This document shows, piece by piece, positions 25,332 through 33,760 of a DNA stretch of 64,000 bases. Source of the DNA: DASQZT01 sp963728965 (GTDB lineage Bacteria > Acidobacteriota > Terriglobia > Bryobacterales > Bryobacteraceae). The DNA lies in assembly GCA_963728965.1 (NCBI GenBank), contig CAVSMH010000009.1, positions 62,001 through 126,000 on the forward strand. Reading direction: 5' to 3'. Both the position numbers and the translations under genes were made by a program. The notes beneath the pieces are model-generated. The model ran no database searches. It saw nothing but the letters and a program-made list of their open reading frames with translations, and was not told the origin of the DNA. How positions within the stretch are numbered: the first letter of the stretch is position 1; each line of letters starts with the position of its first letter.

Positions 25332-27876
25332 ACTCGAGGGCCTCCACCAGGGAGCTGCGCACGGCGGCTTCGGCGGGCAGGACCGCCGAGATCAGGGCGG
25401 CGCACAGGACGATGGGCAGAAGCCCCGCCGCCATGCCGAAGGGGAACTGGTACGAGATCGGCGTGCCGGCGATATCGCGCCCGATGGCTTCCAGCTCGTA
25501 ATACAGGAACAGGGCGCCGGTCGCGATGCCGAGCGCCAGCCCGATCAGCCCGATGGCCGCGGCCTCGATCCAGATCGTGCCGCGAATCTGCGCCCGCAGA
25601 CCGCCTACGGCGCGAAGGACGCCGAGCTCGCGCCGCCGGTCGGCGATCGACACGGTGAGGGTATTGATGATGCCCAGAACCGCTACCAGGAGCGCTACGA
25701 ACACCTGAATATAAGTCATGCCCAGCCACTGGTTGGCCACCTTTTCGATATAGTCGCGGACCTCGCGGTTGAACAGCACGAACAGGCGATACCGGCGGCC
25801 GAGCCGGTCCACGATCGTGGTGCGAACGGTTTGCGGAGAGACTCCGGGCTTGACGTACACGCGGAAGATGTCGATGGAGTCGTCGCCGTAGAGGCTGATG
25901 TACTTCTTGCGGTCCATGAACACGGCCCCGAGCTGGTTGGAGTAGTCCAGGATAATTCCGACCACTGGCAGATGCGCCACACCGGCCGGCGTGGGCAGCC
26001 CGATTGTGTCGCCCACGTGCATCTTCTGGAGGATGGAGAGGTTCTCGCCGATGATGACACCGCGTCCGGCGGCGGTCTCCCGATTCATGTAGGCTGCGTC
26101 ACCGGCCACCACCTGGCGGTGGACCCGGCGGTCGATACTCACCAAATCGGTAGCGATCAGCATCACCGGCGACCCGCGATAGTCGATGCGCGCGGTGCGC
26201 ACCGCTTGGATCTCGTCGATGCCCGGGATCTGGCGCACCTCGGGCTCCATGCTCGCCGGGAAATGAAAGTTGCGGCCGGCCAGGGTCTCCGACGTGGAGA
26301 CGAACAGGTCGGGATTCAAGGTGTCGGCCACCCATGCGCGGATGGATTGCAGGCTGCCCCGGGAAACGCCGCCGTGGGCGATGGCGAGCGCCAGGGACAG
26401 CATCAGTGCGGCCACCGTGGCGGACGTGCGGCGCGGCGCCTGGATCAGGCTGTCGGCGGCGAGCGAGCCTTCGACCGGCCGCAGCCACTTCAACGGCCCC
26501 CGCATCAGTTTGGCCAGTCCCAACGAGAGAAAGGGGGTCAGCAGCAGCGCCGAGACCACGGTGAGAAGGTAACCGGCATAGAGCGCCGGGCGGAAGCGGT
26601 GCAACGCCAGGCACAGCATCGAAATCACCAACGCGGAGAGCGCAATATTGCGCCGCAGACGGTTTTCGCCCGCGCTCAACACCTGGTAACGGCCCTTTTG
26701 CAGCGCCTGGACCGGCTCCACGCGGGCCGCGTTGCGCGCGGGGATGAGCGCGGCGATCATGCTGGTGGCGATCCCCAACCCCAGTGCCGCAGCCAGGAAG
26801 CGCGGGTCCACCAGGATCTCTTCCGTGTTCTGCGAGACGCCGAAGACGGCCTCCATCAGTTGGCCGGTGAGCCCGGTGAGGCTGCGCGTAAACGCCAGCC
26901 CAAGGGCCACGCCCGCGAACGATCCGATGAGGCCGGCGGCCGCGCTCTCGCCCAGAAACAGCGTGCGGATCTGGCCGCGCGTGGCCCCCAGGGCGCGCAG
27001 GATGCCGATTTCCGAGCGACGCTCGGTGACGGCGATCGAGAAGGAATTATAAATGATGAACACGCCTATGAAGAGCGCAAACAGGCTGGAAATGCTCAGC
27101 GCGAAGGTGTAGATGCTCAGCAGCGATTCGAACTGCCGGCCACGTCCGGATGGCGGCTCCACGGTGAAGCCGGGACCCAGCGCGTTCTTGAGCGTCGCCT
27201 CACCCCGGGTGAGCGGGACGCCTTCCCGGAGACCGATATCGATGCGATCGAAATGGCGACCGCGGCCGAACACCTTCTGCGCCGCGTAGATGTCCATGAT
27301 CCCCAGGTTGCCGCCGAAGGCCGACGCCATTCCTCCGGCTTTCAGGATGCCCCGGACGGTGAACTCCTTGCGGCCGTCCATGGTGTCGAAGGCGAGCTTG
27401 CTGCCGGTGCGCAGGCCGTTGCGGTCGGCGAATTCACGGGTGACAATCAGCGAATCCGGCTGCGCCAGGAAGACCAGCGGATCGTCGATAACGTCTTCCT
27501 CGCCCTGATCGAATTCGTAGTCGCGAAGGCTGCGGTCGCCGGTCATATCGACCGCCAGGATAAGCAGCTTGCCCTGGCCGGGGAGACCGGTATCGACGGA
27601 GGATTCGATGACCGGCGCGGCGGCGCGCACCTCGGGGACCGCCTGCACGCGTTCCAGCACTTCTTCGGCGAAGCCGGCATCGCCCGATGTCACCTGCAGC
27701 TGCGCTTTGCCGGCAATCCGGTCCACGGTGCGGTTGAAGGCCGCCAGCACGGAGCGGTTGGCGCTCTGCATCCCCACCAGCAGGGCCACGCCGAGCACGA
27801 TGCCCACCGTCGTCAGCGTCGACCGCAGCATATGCCTGCGCACGTAGGGCCAGGTGATCAGCCGGAGCAGCCTCAT
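25324..27876 (-). CDS. ABC transporter permease with two FtsX domains
   Basis: 850 residues. The N-terminal transmembrane helix (LTTVGIVLGVALLVGMQSANRSV) is followed by a periplasmic domain (about 50-260), a first FtsX core (about 265-390; IYTFALSISSLFALFIGVF, ALGATRGQIRTLF), paired helices near 430-480, a second periplasmic domain, and a second FtsX core at 725-845 (VALLVAVLGIINTLTVSIADRRRELGVLRAVG). This duplicated layout is that of large macrolide-exporter/LolCE-type permeases that work by mechanical coupling rather than substrate passage through the membrane. It overlaps the ATPase gene by 4 bp and the LolA-like gene by 8 bp. Confidence 0.92.
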   Translation of the reverse strand: MRLLRLITWPYVRRHMLRSTLTTVGIVLGVALLVGMQSANRSVLAAFNRTVDRIAGKAQLQVTSGDAGFAEEVLERVQAVPEVRAAAPVIESSVDTGLPGQGKLLILAVDMTGDRSLRDYEFDQGEEDVIDDPLVFLAQPDSLIVTREFADRNGLRTGSKLAFDTMDGRKEFTVRGILKAGGMASAFGGNLGIMDIYAAQKVFGRGRHFDRIDIGLREGVPLTRGEATLKNALGPGFTVEPPSGRGRQFESLLSIYTFALSISSLFALFIGVFIIYNSFSIAVTERRSEIGILRALGATRGQIRTLFLGESAAAGLIGSFAGVALGLAFTRSLTGLTGQLMEAVFGVSQNTEEILVDPRFLAAALGLGIATSMIAALIPARNAARVEPVQALQKGRYQVLSAGENRLRRNIALSALVISMLCLALHRFRPALYAGYLLTVVSALLLTPFLSLGLAKLMRGPLKWLRPVEGSLAADSLIQAPRRTSATVAALMLSLALAIAHGGVSRGSLQSIRAWVADTLNPDLFVSTSETLAGRNFHFPASMEPEVRQIPGIDEIQAVRTARIDYRGSPVMLIATDLVSIDRRVHRQVVAGDAAYMNRETAAGRGVIIGENLSILQKMHVGDTIGLPTPAGVAHLPVVGIILDYSNQLGAVFMDRKKYISLYGDDSIDIFRVYVKPGVSPQTVRTTIVDRLGRRYRLFVLFNREVRDYIEKVANQWLGMTYIQVFVALLVAVLGIINTLTVSIADRRRELGVLRAVGGLRAQIRGTIWIEAAAIGLIGLALGIATGALFLYYELEAIGRDIAGTPISYQFPFGMAAGLLPIVLCAALISAVLPAEAAVRSSLVEALEYE

Positions 27877-28547
27877 CGCCGCACGTCTCCGGCGATGCGC
27901 GCGTCACACAGGGTCACGGTGCGGGGAGAACTCTCGGCGACATGGTGATCGTGGGTCACGATCAGGACGGTGGCGCCCAGGCGCTCGTGCAGATCGTGAA
28001 TGAGTTTCAGGATCTCGCTGCCGGTGCGCGTGTCCAGATTGCCGGTGGGCTCGTCGGCTAACAGCACCGGCGGGGAGAAAGCCAGCGCCCGCGCAATGGC
28101 CACGCGCTGGCGTTCGCCGCCCGAGAGCTCATCCGGAAGATGGTCGAGTCGCCGGCCGAGCTGCACCAGCTCCAGCAGCTCGCGCGCCCGCTTCTCGATC
28201 TGTTTGCGGGGCAGGCCCTTCAGGTGAAGGGGCAGGGCCACATTCTCGACGCAGGTGAGGCTCGGCAGGAGATTGAAGAACTGGAACACGAAGCCGATCT
28301 TGTCGCGGCGGAGGCGCGTCAGGTCGTCATCGGAAAGCGAGGCGATGTTCCGGCCATCGATGCGGATTTCGCCGGCGCTGGGCCGGTCGAGGCCTCCGAT
28401 CAGGTTGAGCAAAGTGGACTTGCCCGACCCCGAAGGGCCCATGATCGAGACCATTTCCCCCCGGCCGATGGTCAGGTCGATGGCATCGAGCGCCACGATC
28501 TTACGTTTTCCGTCGAAGTGTTTGCAGACGCCGGCGAGCGAGATCAT
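27873..28547 (-). CDS. ABC transporter ATP-binding protein (LolD/MacB type)
   Basis: 224 residues from the ATG at 28547; the frame extends 12 codons upstream to 28583, but MISLAGVCKHF is the usual family start. All ATPase motifs are present: Walker A GPSGSGKST (about 37-45), Q-loop FVFQFFNLLPSLT, signature LSGGERQRVAIARAL, Walker B VLLADEPTGNLD, and the H-loop VTHD. The closest recognisable group is the LolD/MacB/FtsE family, which energises FtsX-type permeases. It is first in the four-gene operon. Confidence 0.95.
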   Translation of the reverse strand: MISLAGVCKHFDGKRKIVALDAIDLTIGRGEMVSIMGPSGSGKSTLLNLIGGLDRPSAGEIRIDGRNIASLSDDDLTRLRRDKIGFVFQFFNLLPSLTCVENVALPLHLKGLPRKQIEKRARELLELVQLGRRLDHLPDELSGGERQRVAIARALAFSPPVLLADEPTGNLDTRTGSEILKLIHDLHERLGATVLIVTHDHHVAESSPRTVTLCDARIAGDVRR

Positions 28548-28667
28548 CCGATCCCTCGATGATAGCGTGGCGTAAGACTCCATCGCGGGAAGGCTGCAGC
28601 CCCGCCGTTTGGGCGGCCACCGGCGAGGACGGGCACCGGCACCCGCGCACTGTTATGCTCTTACTTT

Positions 28668-29978
28668 ATGCTCAGTGAGAAGCTGCGCGAATGCGGCGTG
28701 GTGGGCGCCGGGGGGGCCGGGTTCCCCACGTACGTCAAGGCGCAGTCTCGAGTCGAATTCATGATCGCCAACGGCGCCGAGTGCGAGCCGCTGATCCACA
28801 AAGACGCCGAGATTATGAAGCACTTTCCCAAGCCGATCCTGGCGGGGATGGCTTCCATGATGCAGGCCACCGGCGCGACATCCGGCAAGTTCGGGGTCAA
28901 GACCAAGAATGCGGAATCCATCGAAGCGCTGCGGCACAATCTGGACGACGGGCGAATCGAATTGGTCCTGCTCGGCGATTATTACCCATCGGGGGACGAG
29001 TACGAGCTGGTTTACACCGCCACCGGCAGGCTGATCCCGCCCGCCGGCATTCCGCTTCAGGTCGGCTGCGTGGTGAATAACGTGGAGACGCTCTACAACG
29101 TCAGCCAGGCGGACCGCGACACGCCGGTAACGGAAAAGTTCCTCTCCGTCTGCGGCGCGGTGCGCGAGGCGAAGTCGTTCTGGGCTCCGGTGGGCACGTC
29201 GTTTCGCGACCTGCTGGCGGTGGCCGGGGGCGCCTCCGTCCCGGATTTCGGCATTTTCGTGAGCGGCATCATGATGGGCACCCTGACGTTCGATCTGGAC
29301 GAGGTGGTGACCAAGACCACCGGGGGCCTGATCGTGCTACCCCGCGATCACTACCTGATGAGCCGCCGCACGCGTTCGCAGGGCGAGATGAACCACATCG
29401 GCAAATCGGCCTGCGACCAGTGCAGCTACTGCACCGAGTTCTGCCCGCGCTATCTGTTGGGATATGACGTGCAGCCCCACAAGGTGATGCGTAGCCTGGG
29501 CTTCACCTTGACCGGCGGCGATATCTGGAACCAGTGGGCGCAACTGTGCTGCGCCTGCGGCTTGTGCACACTCTACGCGTGTCCCGAGGACCTGTACCCG
29601 AAGGAGGCCTGCGATGACGGGAAACGATCCCAGCGCGCCCTCGGGCTCAAGTTCGTCCAGCAGAAACCGGTGGTGGTGCATCCCATGAAGGAATACCGCC
29701 GCGTGCCGCTGATGCAGTTGCGGCGCCGCCTGCAAATTGAAGATTACGAGCGCGAGACTCCGTTTGAGGACGTCAAATTGCGTCCCGCGGCGGTGAAGAT
29801 TCGCATGCGCCAGCATGCGGGCCAGCCCGCCGTTCCGGCGGTGCAGGAAGGGAAGAAGGTGAAGCGCGGGCAGCTGGTGGGGCGCGTGGATCCGTCGCAA
29901 CTGGGCGCCCAGGTTCACGCCAGCATAGACGGCAAGGTGCGGACGGTGACGCCGGAATACGTAGAGATTATGGCATAA
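28668..29978 (+). CDS. PduS/RnfC-like flavin and iron-sulphur oxidoreductase
   Basis: 436 residues. The N-terminal half is an RnfC/Nqo1-like flavoprotein domain: GVVGAGGAGFPTYVK at the start, ANGAECEPL, then PPAGIPLQVGCVVNNVET. An SLBB-like segment follows (about 155-215, SFRDLLAVAGGASVPD). Two ferredoxin-type cysteine clusters come next: CDQCSYCTEFCP (about 248-258) and CCACGLCTLYACP (about 293-305). The C-terminus (about 380-436) is a lipoyl/RnfC-like hammerhead. In Pdu microcompartments PduS has FMN and two [4Fe-4S] clusters and reduces cobalamin. The next gene encodes a PduT-like shell protein only 3 bp away, which strengthens the PduS reading over RnfC. No other rnf or pdu genes are nearby. 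Confidence 0.9.
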   Translation: MLSEKLRECGVVGAGGAGFPTYVKAQSRVEFMIANGAECEPLIHKDAEIMKHFPKPILAGMASMMQATGATSGKFGVKTKNAESIEALRHNLDDGRIELVLLGDYYPSGDEYELVYTATGRLIPPAGIPLQVGCVVNNVETLYNVSQADRDTPVTEKFLSVCGAVREAKSFWAPVGTSFRDLLAVAGGASVPDFGIFVSGIMMGTLTFDLDEVVTKTTGGLIVLPRDHYLMSRRTRSQGEMNHIGKSACDQCSYCTEFCPRYLLGYDVQPHKVMRSLGFTLTGGDIWNQWAQLCCACGLCTLYACPEDLYPKEACDDGKRSQRALGLKFVQQKPVVVHPMKEYRRVPLMQLRRRLQIEDYERETPFEDVKLRPAAVKIRMRQHAGQPAVPAVQEGKKVKRGQLVGRVDPSQLGAQVHASIDGKVRTVTPEYVEIMA

Positions 29979-29981
29979 CCC

Positions 29982-30533
29982 ATGTCGAAAGATTCTCTCG
30001 GATTGATCGAGTTGACCAGCATCGCCGCTGGCTTTCAAACCTGCGACGCCATGCTCAAGGCCTCGGCTGTCGACCTGGTACTTGCCCGTTCCATCTGCTC
30101 GGGGAAGTACATGGTGATGGTGCGCGGCGATGTGGGTTCAGTGGAGGCGGCGGTATCGGCCGGAGTGCACGCCGGCAATTTCTCGGTGATCGACTCGTTC
30201 GTGATCCCCAACCTGCACGAGTCCGTGTTCCCCGCCATCAGCGGCACGACGAAGGTGGAGGAACTGGAAGCGCTGGGGGTGGTGGAGTCGTTCTCGGTGG
30301 CCTCTCTGATCGAGGGCGCCGATGCGGCGGTGAAGGCGGCCAATGTCCAGTTGATCGAGATCCGGCTGGCGATGGCCCTGGGCGGCAAGGCGTTCGTGAC
30401 ACTGACGGGCAATGTGGCGGCCGTGGCGAGCGCGGTGGAAGCGGGCGCGCAGGTGGTCGGCCAGAAAGGGATGCTGGTGAACAAGGTCGTCATTCCGCAC
30501 CCGCGCCCGGAACTGCTCAACGAGATGATCTGA
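29982..30533 (+). CDS. Bacterial microcompartment shell protein, tandem BMC domains (PduT-like)
   Basis: 183 residues made of two BMC domains (about 4-90 and 96-180), each opening with the family strand (LGLIELTSIAAGFQTCDAML; ALGVVESFSVASLIEGADAA). This is the trimer-forming BMC-T type that makes a pseudohexagonal shell tile. Cys39, in RSICSGKY, aligns by eye with PduT Cys38, the residue that anchors a [4Fe-4S] cluster at the trimer pore, so electron passage across a shell is plausible. It begins 3 bp after the PduS-like gene and the two are surely co-transcribed. Ordinary single-domain hexamer shell proteins, vertex proteins and cargo enzymes are absent from the window. Confidence 0.93.
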   Translation: MSKDSLGLIELTSIAAGFQTCDAMLKASAVDLVLARSICSGKYMVMVRGDVGSVEAAVSAGVHAGNFSVIDSFVIPNLHESVFPAISGTTKVEELEALGVVESFSVASLIEGADAAVKAANVQLIEIRLAMALGGKAFVTLTGNVAAVASAVEAGAQVVGQKGMLVNKVVIPHPRPELLNEMI

Positions 30534-30590
30534 TCCAGCGCGGCTTGGCCGGCCGGCGTGCCGAGGCTCTTCACCGGTCGGTGGCTTCCG

Positions 30591-31502
30591 TCATCCCAGG
30601 TAGTCGAACAGGCTGCTGTGCGGCATGCGGGACTGCATCTGGAAAGCCGCTTGAAGCTGCGTGGTGGCGCTGGACAGCTCCAGCGCCGCGCTGGTGATAT
30701 CGGCGTCTTCCTTCGCCGACATCTCCGTCTGGAGCCGGGTACCGTAGCTGTCCGCGAAATCGGTTGCCGACTGGATTCGGGACTGGATTCCGCCATAAAA
30801 CGCCTCCATGCTGTTGAGGTGCGTGCTGGCCTGGCGCAGCGGATCGATGGCGTTGGCGATGGCCGTGGAGTCGTTGCTCGTTAGCGCCTGGTACAAATTG
30901 CTCAGGGCCGTGAAGACGTTGGTCGGGAGCGGGTTGCCGGCGGCATCCCGGGCATCGAAGATGTCCTGCGCCGTCTTCGACGCCAGGAATGAGCCGCCCG
31001 CGGGGTCTTCCACGCGGGACGTGGCCGCTGCCGGCGAGAGAAGCGTCACCGCGTCGCCGACCAATCCAAAAGTGGGGCTGTCGCCCCGGTCTCCGCTGAA
31101 AATATATCGCCCCTGAACCGATGTCTGGCTGAAGGACACCATCTGTTCGAGTAGCGATTGCACCTCCAGTGCGAGACTGTTGCGGGTTTCCGCGGTCTGG
31201 GTGAAGTTGGTCCCCTGGCTGGCGAGCGTGAGCGCCCGATCCATCAGGCTGATGGAAGAAGCCAGAGCGCCGTCGGCGGCATCGGCGTCGGATTTGGCGA
31301 GCACGAGATTGCCCTTGACCTGGCTATTGTGCTCGTTGGCGGCGCGGAGCTGGAGCAGCGAGCCGATCTGGTCGGGTGCATCGGAGGCCGCCGTAATTCT
31401 CTTTCCGGAGGAGATCTGCCGGTTGGCGGTGGCCAGCCGATCCTGAATCCGTTCCACGTTGGCCAGAAAGAGTTCGGAGCTCGGATCTAGATTAGTGATC
31501 AT
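30591..31502 (-). CDS. flgL: Flagellar hook-filament junction protein FlgL
   Basis: 303 residues, usual for FlgL. The N-terminus shows the flagellin/FlgL coiled segment (VERIQDRLATANRQISSGKRI, then PDQIGSLLQLRA), the middle has QTSVQGRYIFSGDR, and the C-terminus returns to a coiled region (LELSSATTQLQAAFQMQSR). FlgL joins FlgK to the flagellin filament outside the cell and leaves by the flagellar type III exporter, so no Sec signal is expected or seen. It is last in the flgM-flgN-like-flgK-flgL operon, 8 bp after flgK. Confidence 0.96.
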   Translation of the reverse strand: MITNLDPSSELFLANVERIQDRLATANRQISSGKRITAASDAPDQIGSLLQLRAANEHNSQVKGNLVLAKSDADAADGALASSISLMDRALTLASQGTNFTQTAETRNSLALEVQSLLEQMVSFSQTSVQGRYIFSGDRGDSPTFGLVGDAVTLLSPAAATSRVEDPAGGSFLASKTAQDIFDARDAAGNPLPTNVFTALSNLYQALTSNDSTAIANAIDPLRQASTHLNSMEAFYGGIQSRIQSATDFADSYGTRLQTEMSAKEDADITSAALELSSATTQLQAAFQMQSRMPHSSLFDYLG

Positions 31503-31510
31503 GTCGGCCT

Positions 31511-32953
31511 CTAGGGTTGCAGGATGTTGATCGCGGCTTCGGTCAACTGATTCAAGACCGTGATGAACCGCGAGTTGGCTTCGTAAGCTCGTTGAAACTG
31601 GATGAGAACGGTCGCCTCCTGGTCGAGCGAGACGCCGGACATGTCCTGGCGTAGACTCTTTGCCTGAGCGACGGTACCCTGGCGAACCTCCAATTGATCG
31701 GTGGCCTCATTCAGAGCGCTGCCGACTCGGGCGGCCATGGCGCCGTAGTACGCACTGTAACTGGCTCCGTTGATCCGGTCCTCGTCCTTTTGAGGGCTGG
31801 CAAGGGCCGCCAGAGCCAGCGGAATCCCATTGAAGATATATGGCGGTCCGGGGTCGATGGAACCCAGTTGGTCCGCGGTGACGCCCGCGACGACTCTCAG
31901 GGATTCGGCCGCCTTGGTATCGTTGGTGTCGTTGTACTGGAACAGCGCCGCACCCTGGACGGGCGGGGCGTCGTCCGTCACGTAACCCGAAAGCAGCACT
32001 TCGTTCACCCGGTCGGCGAACTTCTTCGCCATGGTGTTCAGATCTCCGGGTTGGTAGGCGTCGCCGAGATAGGACAGCAGTGTCTGGTTGCGCATTCGCA
32101 ATAGCGCCCCCAGTTGTCCTCCGGTGGTTTTGGCGGTGATATCCGTACCGTCAGCTGCGACGATGTGCGCACTCGGCGGGGCATCGGGATAGACTACCGC
32201 GTCATCGGTCGGCACTCCGAGCACCGGCGCGAGCCGGTATTGCCGGTCCTCCAGCAGCAGCGGGGTCTCACCGTTCAACAGCACGGCAACGGAGCCATCC
32301 TGCTGAACAGACGCCGTGAAGTCGACGTACTGCGACAGATCCTCCAGCAGGGAGTTGACCTGGGCGTCGATGCCGGCATCGTTCTTGGCGCCGGCCATGA
32401 TCTGCTGGTTCCACGATTGCAGCTTGCCGACAATCGAATTGACCTGGTCCACCGTCTGCTGAACCTGCTGCCAAGTGTCCTGGGACAGGTTGTTCAGCCC
32501 AGTGGCGGTCTGCTGGAAGGCGGCCGCTACTTCGCCGGCGCGGTCGATTACGGTCAGCCGGGCGGTGGCATCGGTAGGACTTTGCCCCCAACCCGAAAAG
32601 CTCTGATAGAGGCGATCCAGGGCGGCGGTGATTCCGGAGCTCCCGGAAATATCGAAAAACGACTGGACTGCCTCCAGGCTGTTGACGTCCTGATTGGCTT
32701 GTCCCAGCAGGACGGTCTGGCGGCGGACTGCCTGTTCGGCATATTGGTTGCGGGCGCTGACCGTCTCCCCGGCGCGGACGCCGCCCATTACCCCCCAGCT
32801 CAAGTCGAGCGGCATGGCCTGCAAGCGCATGGTCTGTTTTGCGTAGCCCGGGGTGGAGGCGTTGGCTACATTGTTCTGGGTGACGGCGAGGACCTTGTCG
32901 TACGCGTTGAGCGCGTTGGAGGATGTCAGAAGCGAGGCGAGCAGATTGGACAT
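31511..32953 (-). CDS. flgK: Flagellar hook-associated protein FlgK
   Basis: 480 residues from the ATG at 32953 (MSNLLASLLTSSNAL); the open frame upstream is not FlgK-like and overlaps the preceding gene. Axial-protein signatures are clear: VTQNNVANASTPGYAKQ near the N-terminus and the C-terminal DQEATVLIQFQRAYEANSRF with LTEAAINI. FlgK is the first junction protein between hook and filament, exported by the flagellar system. It is shorter than enterobacterial FlgK because the central variable domain is small. It follows the FlgN-like gene by 7 bp and precedes flgL by 8 bp. Confidence 0.96.
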   Translation of the reverse strand: MSNLLASLLTSSNALNAYDKVLAVTQNNVANASTPGYAKQTMRLQAMPLDLSWGVMGGVRAGETVSARNQYAEQAVRRQTVLLGQANQDVNSLEAVQSFFDISGSSGITAALDRLYQSFSGWGQSPTDATARLTVIDRAGEVAAAFQQTATGLNNLSQDTWQQVQQTVDQVNSIVGKLQSWNQQIMAGAKNDAGIDAQVNSLLEDLSQYVDFTASVQQDGSVAVLLNGETPLLLEDRQYRLAPVLGVPTDDAVVYPDAPPSAHIVAADGTDITAKTTGGQLGALLRMRNQTLLSYLGDAYQPGDLNTMAKKFADRVNEVLLSGYVTDDAPPVQGAALFQYNDTNDTKAAESLRVVAGVTADQLGSIDPGPPYIFNGIPLALAALASPQKDEDRINGASYSAYYGAMAARVGSALNEATDQLEVRQGTVAQAKSLRQDMSGVSLDQEATVLIQFQRAYEANSRFITVLNQLTEAAINILQP

Positions 32954-32960
32954 GGCGTTG

Positions 32961-33323
32961 CTATCCTTCGAAGCTGATCTTGGGTGGGTGAAGCAGCGGG
33001 GCAGGCTCGCCCCCCGGCTGATACCCATCCACCTTGGTGGCCAGCATCCGCGTCCACCGGCCGTGGTACTCGGCAGCGTGATCCAGTAGTTTGCCGGCGC
33101 GGCACACCGCCCGGTTCAGTTTCCAGGCTTCGGTGAGCGCATCCGCATCGCCAAGCGCGCCATGCAACCATTCGACATTGTTAGTCAGTTCCGAGGTCGC
33201 TTCCGCGAGCACGCCCGTGCAGCGATCGAGAACTTCGGGAGAAGGAGACGCCAGCCACGTACAGACCCGTTCCACCTGGGAACGGGCCGATTCCATCCGC
33301 TGCGTCACCTCTCCGGCAGTCAT
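32961..33323 (-). CDS. FlgN-like flagellar export chaperone (by position)
   Basis: 120 residues, mostly helical, with heptad-like stretches (MESARSQVERVCTWLA; VLAEATSELTNNVEWLHGAL) and a flexible tail. Sequence similarity to FlgN is weak to my eye, but small size, helical nature and position between flgM and flgK fit FlgN, the chaperone for FlgK and FlgL. It ends 7 bp before flgK and starts 2 bp after flgM ends. If not FlgN it is another small helical flagellar helper. Confidence 0.6.
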   Translation of the reverse strand: MTAGEVTQRMESARSQVERVCTWLASPSPEVLDRCTGVLAEATSELTNNVEWLHGALGDADALTEAWKLNRAVCRAGKLLDHAAEYHGRWTRMLATKVDGYQPGGEPAPLLHPPKISFEG

Positions 33324-33325
33324 GT

Positions 33326-33634
33326 TCAGTCACCGCCCATGGCCAGGGCTTCGGCCACCATTCCGCGGCTCGTTCCGAAAGCGTCGGGCCGGTATTTGCC
33401 GGCCCGGTACTGGGCCGCCAACGCCTGGACGTTCTGAGCGCGACTGGATTCGTGGGAGGCGATGGCGCTTGACAGCCTTCCCAGGGTGCTCGACAGTTCG
33501 ACCTTGTCGCTGTTTTTGTCGGCGCCACGCGCCGCCGCCCTGCTGCTGTCCGCCCCGTTTAACCGCTGGGTTTCCTGGGAACGGCCGGCTTCAGCGGCCG
33601 ACCCACCCGTCAGATTCAAATCGTAGAGTCTCAT
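33326..33634 (-). CDS. flgM: Anti-sigma-28 factor FlgM
   Basis: 102 residues from the ATG at 33634 (MRLYDLNLTGG). The first part is disordered and polar, as in FlgM, and the conserved C-terminal half shows DKVELSSTLGRLSSAI and VQALAAQYRAGKYRPDA, the sigma-28 binding region. FlgM holds FliA (sigma-28) inactive until it is exported through the completed hook. It heads the operon. The upstream ATG at 33664 is unlikely as it falls inside the candidate -10 element. Confidence 0.88.
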   Translation of the reverse strand: MRLYDLNLTGGSAAEAGRSQETQRLNGADSSRAAARGADKNSDKVELSSTLGRLSSAIASHESSRAQNVQALAAQYRAGKYRPDAFGTSRGMVAEALAMGGD

Positions 33635-33662
33635 ACGACACGCCGTCCTTTGGCTAAATGTC

Positions 33663-33690
33663 ATATCGGAGGAAACCTTGCGCCGCTTTA
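33663..33690 (-). promoter_or_regulatory. Candidate sigma-28 (FliA) promoter for flgM-flgN-like-flgK-flgL
   Basis: On the minus strand TAAA (33690-33687) is followed after 16 bases by TCCGATAT (33670-33663), against the FliA consensus TAAA-N15-GCCGATAA: a full -35 core and six of eight -10 bases, with the spacer one base long. Transcription would start near 33656, 22 bases before flgM. Sigma-28 control of flgM, flgK and flgL is standard in many bacteria. Confidence 0.5.
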
Positions 33691-33723
33691 GGCCTTTTGA
33701 AAATATTTCCCGAAGAGTTTTTC

Positions 33724-33750
33724 TAAAGTTTTGCGGCCATCTGCCGATCG
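33724..33750 (+). promoter_or_regulatory. Candidate sigma-28-like promoter before the sigma-54 activator gene
   Basis: TAAA (33724-33727), exactly 15 bases, then GCCGATCG (33743-33750): perfect -35 core and spacer with six of eight -10 bases. The predicted start near 33757 would leave only about 4 leader bases before the ATG at 33761, so translation would be nearly leaderless or the match may be chance. Confidence 0.4.
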
Positions 33751-33760
33751 ATGGGATGAC

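Noticed and set aside
25234..27948. Long open frame of about 900 codons opposite the FtsX permease gene
   Set aside because: Antisense to a clear gene; composition is that of a GC-rich shadow frame with no domain pattern.
28668..29978. Reading this gene as part of an Rnf complex
   Set aside because: No rnfA, B, D, E or G neighbours; the next gene is a PduT-like shell protein.
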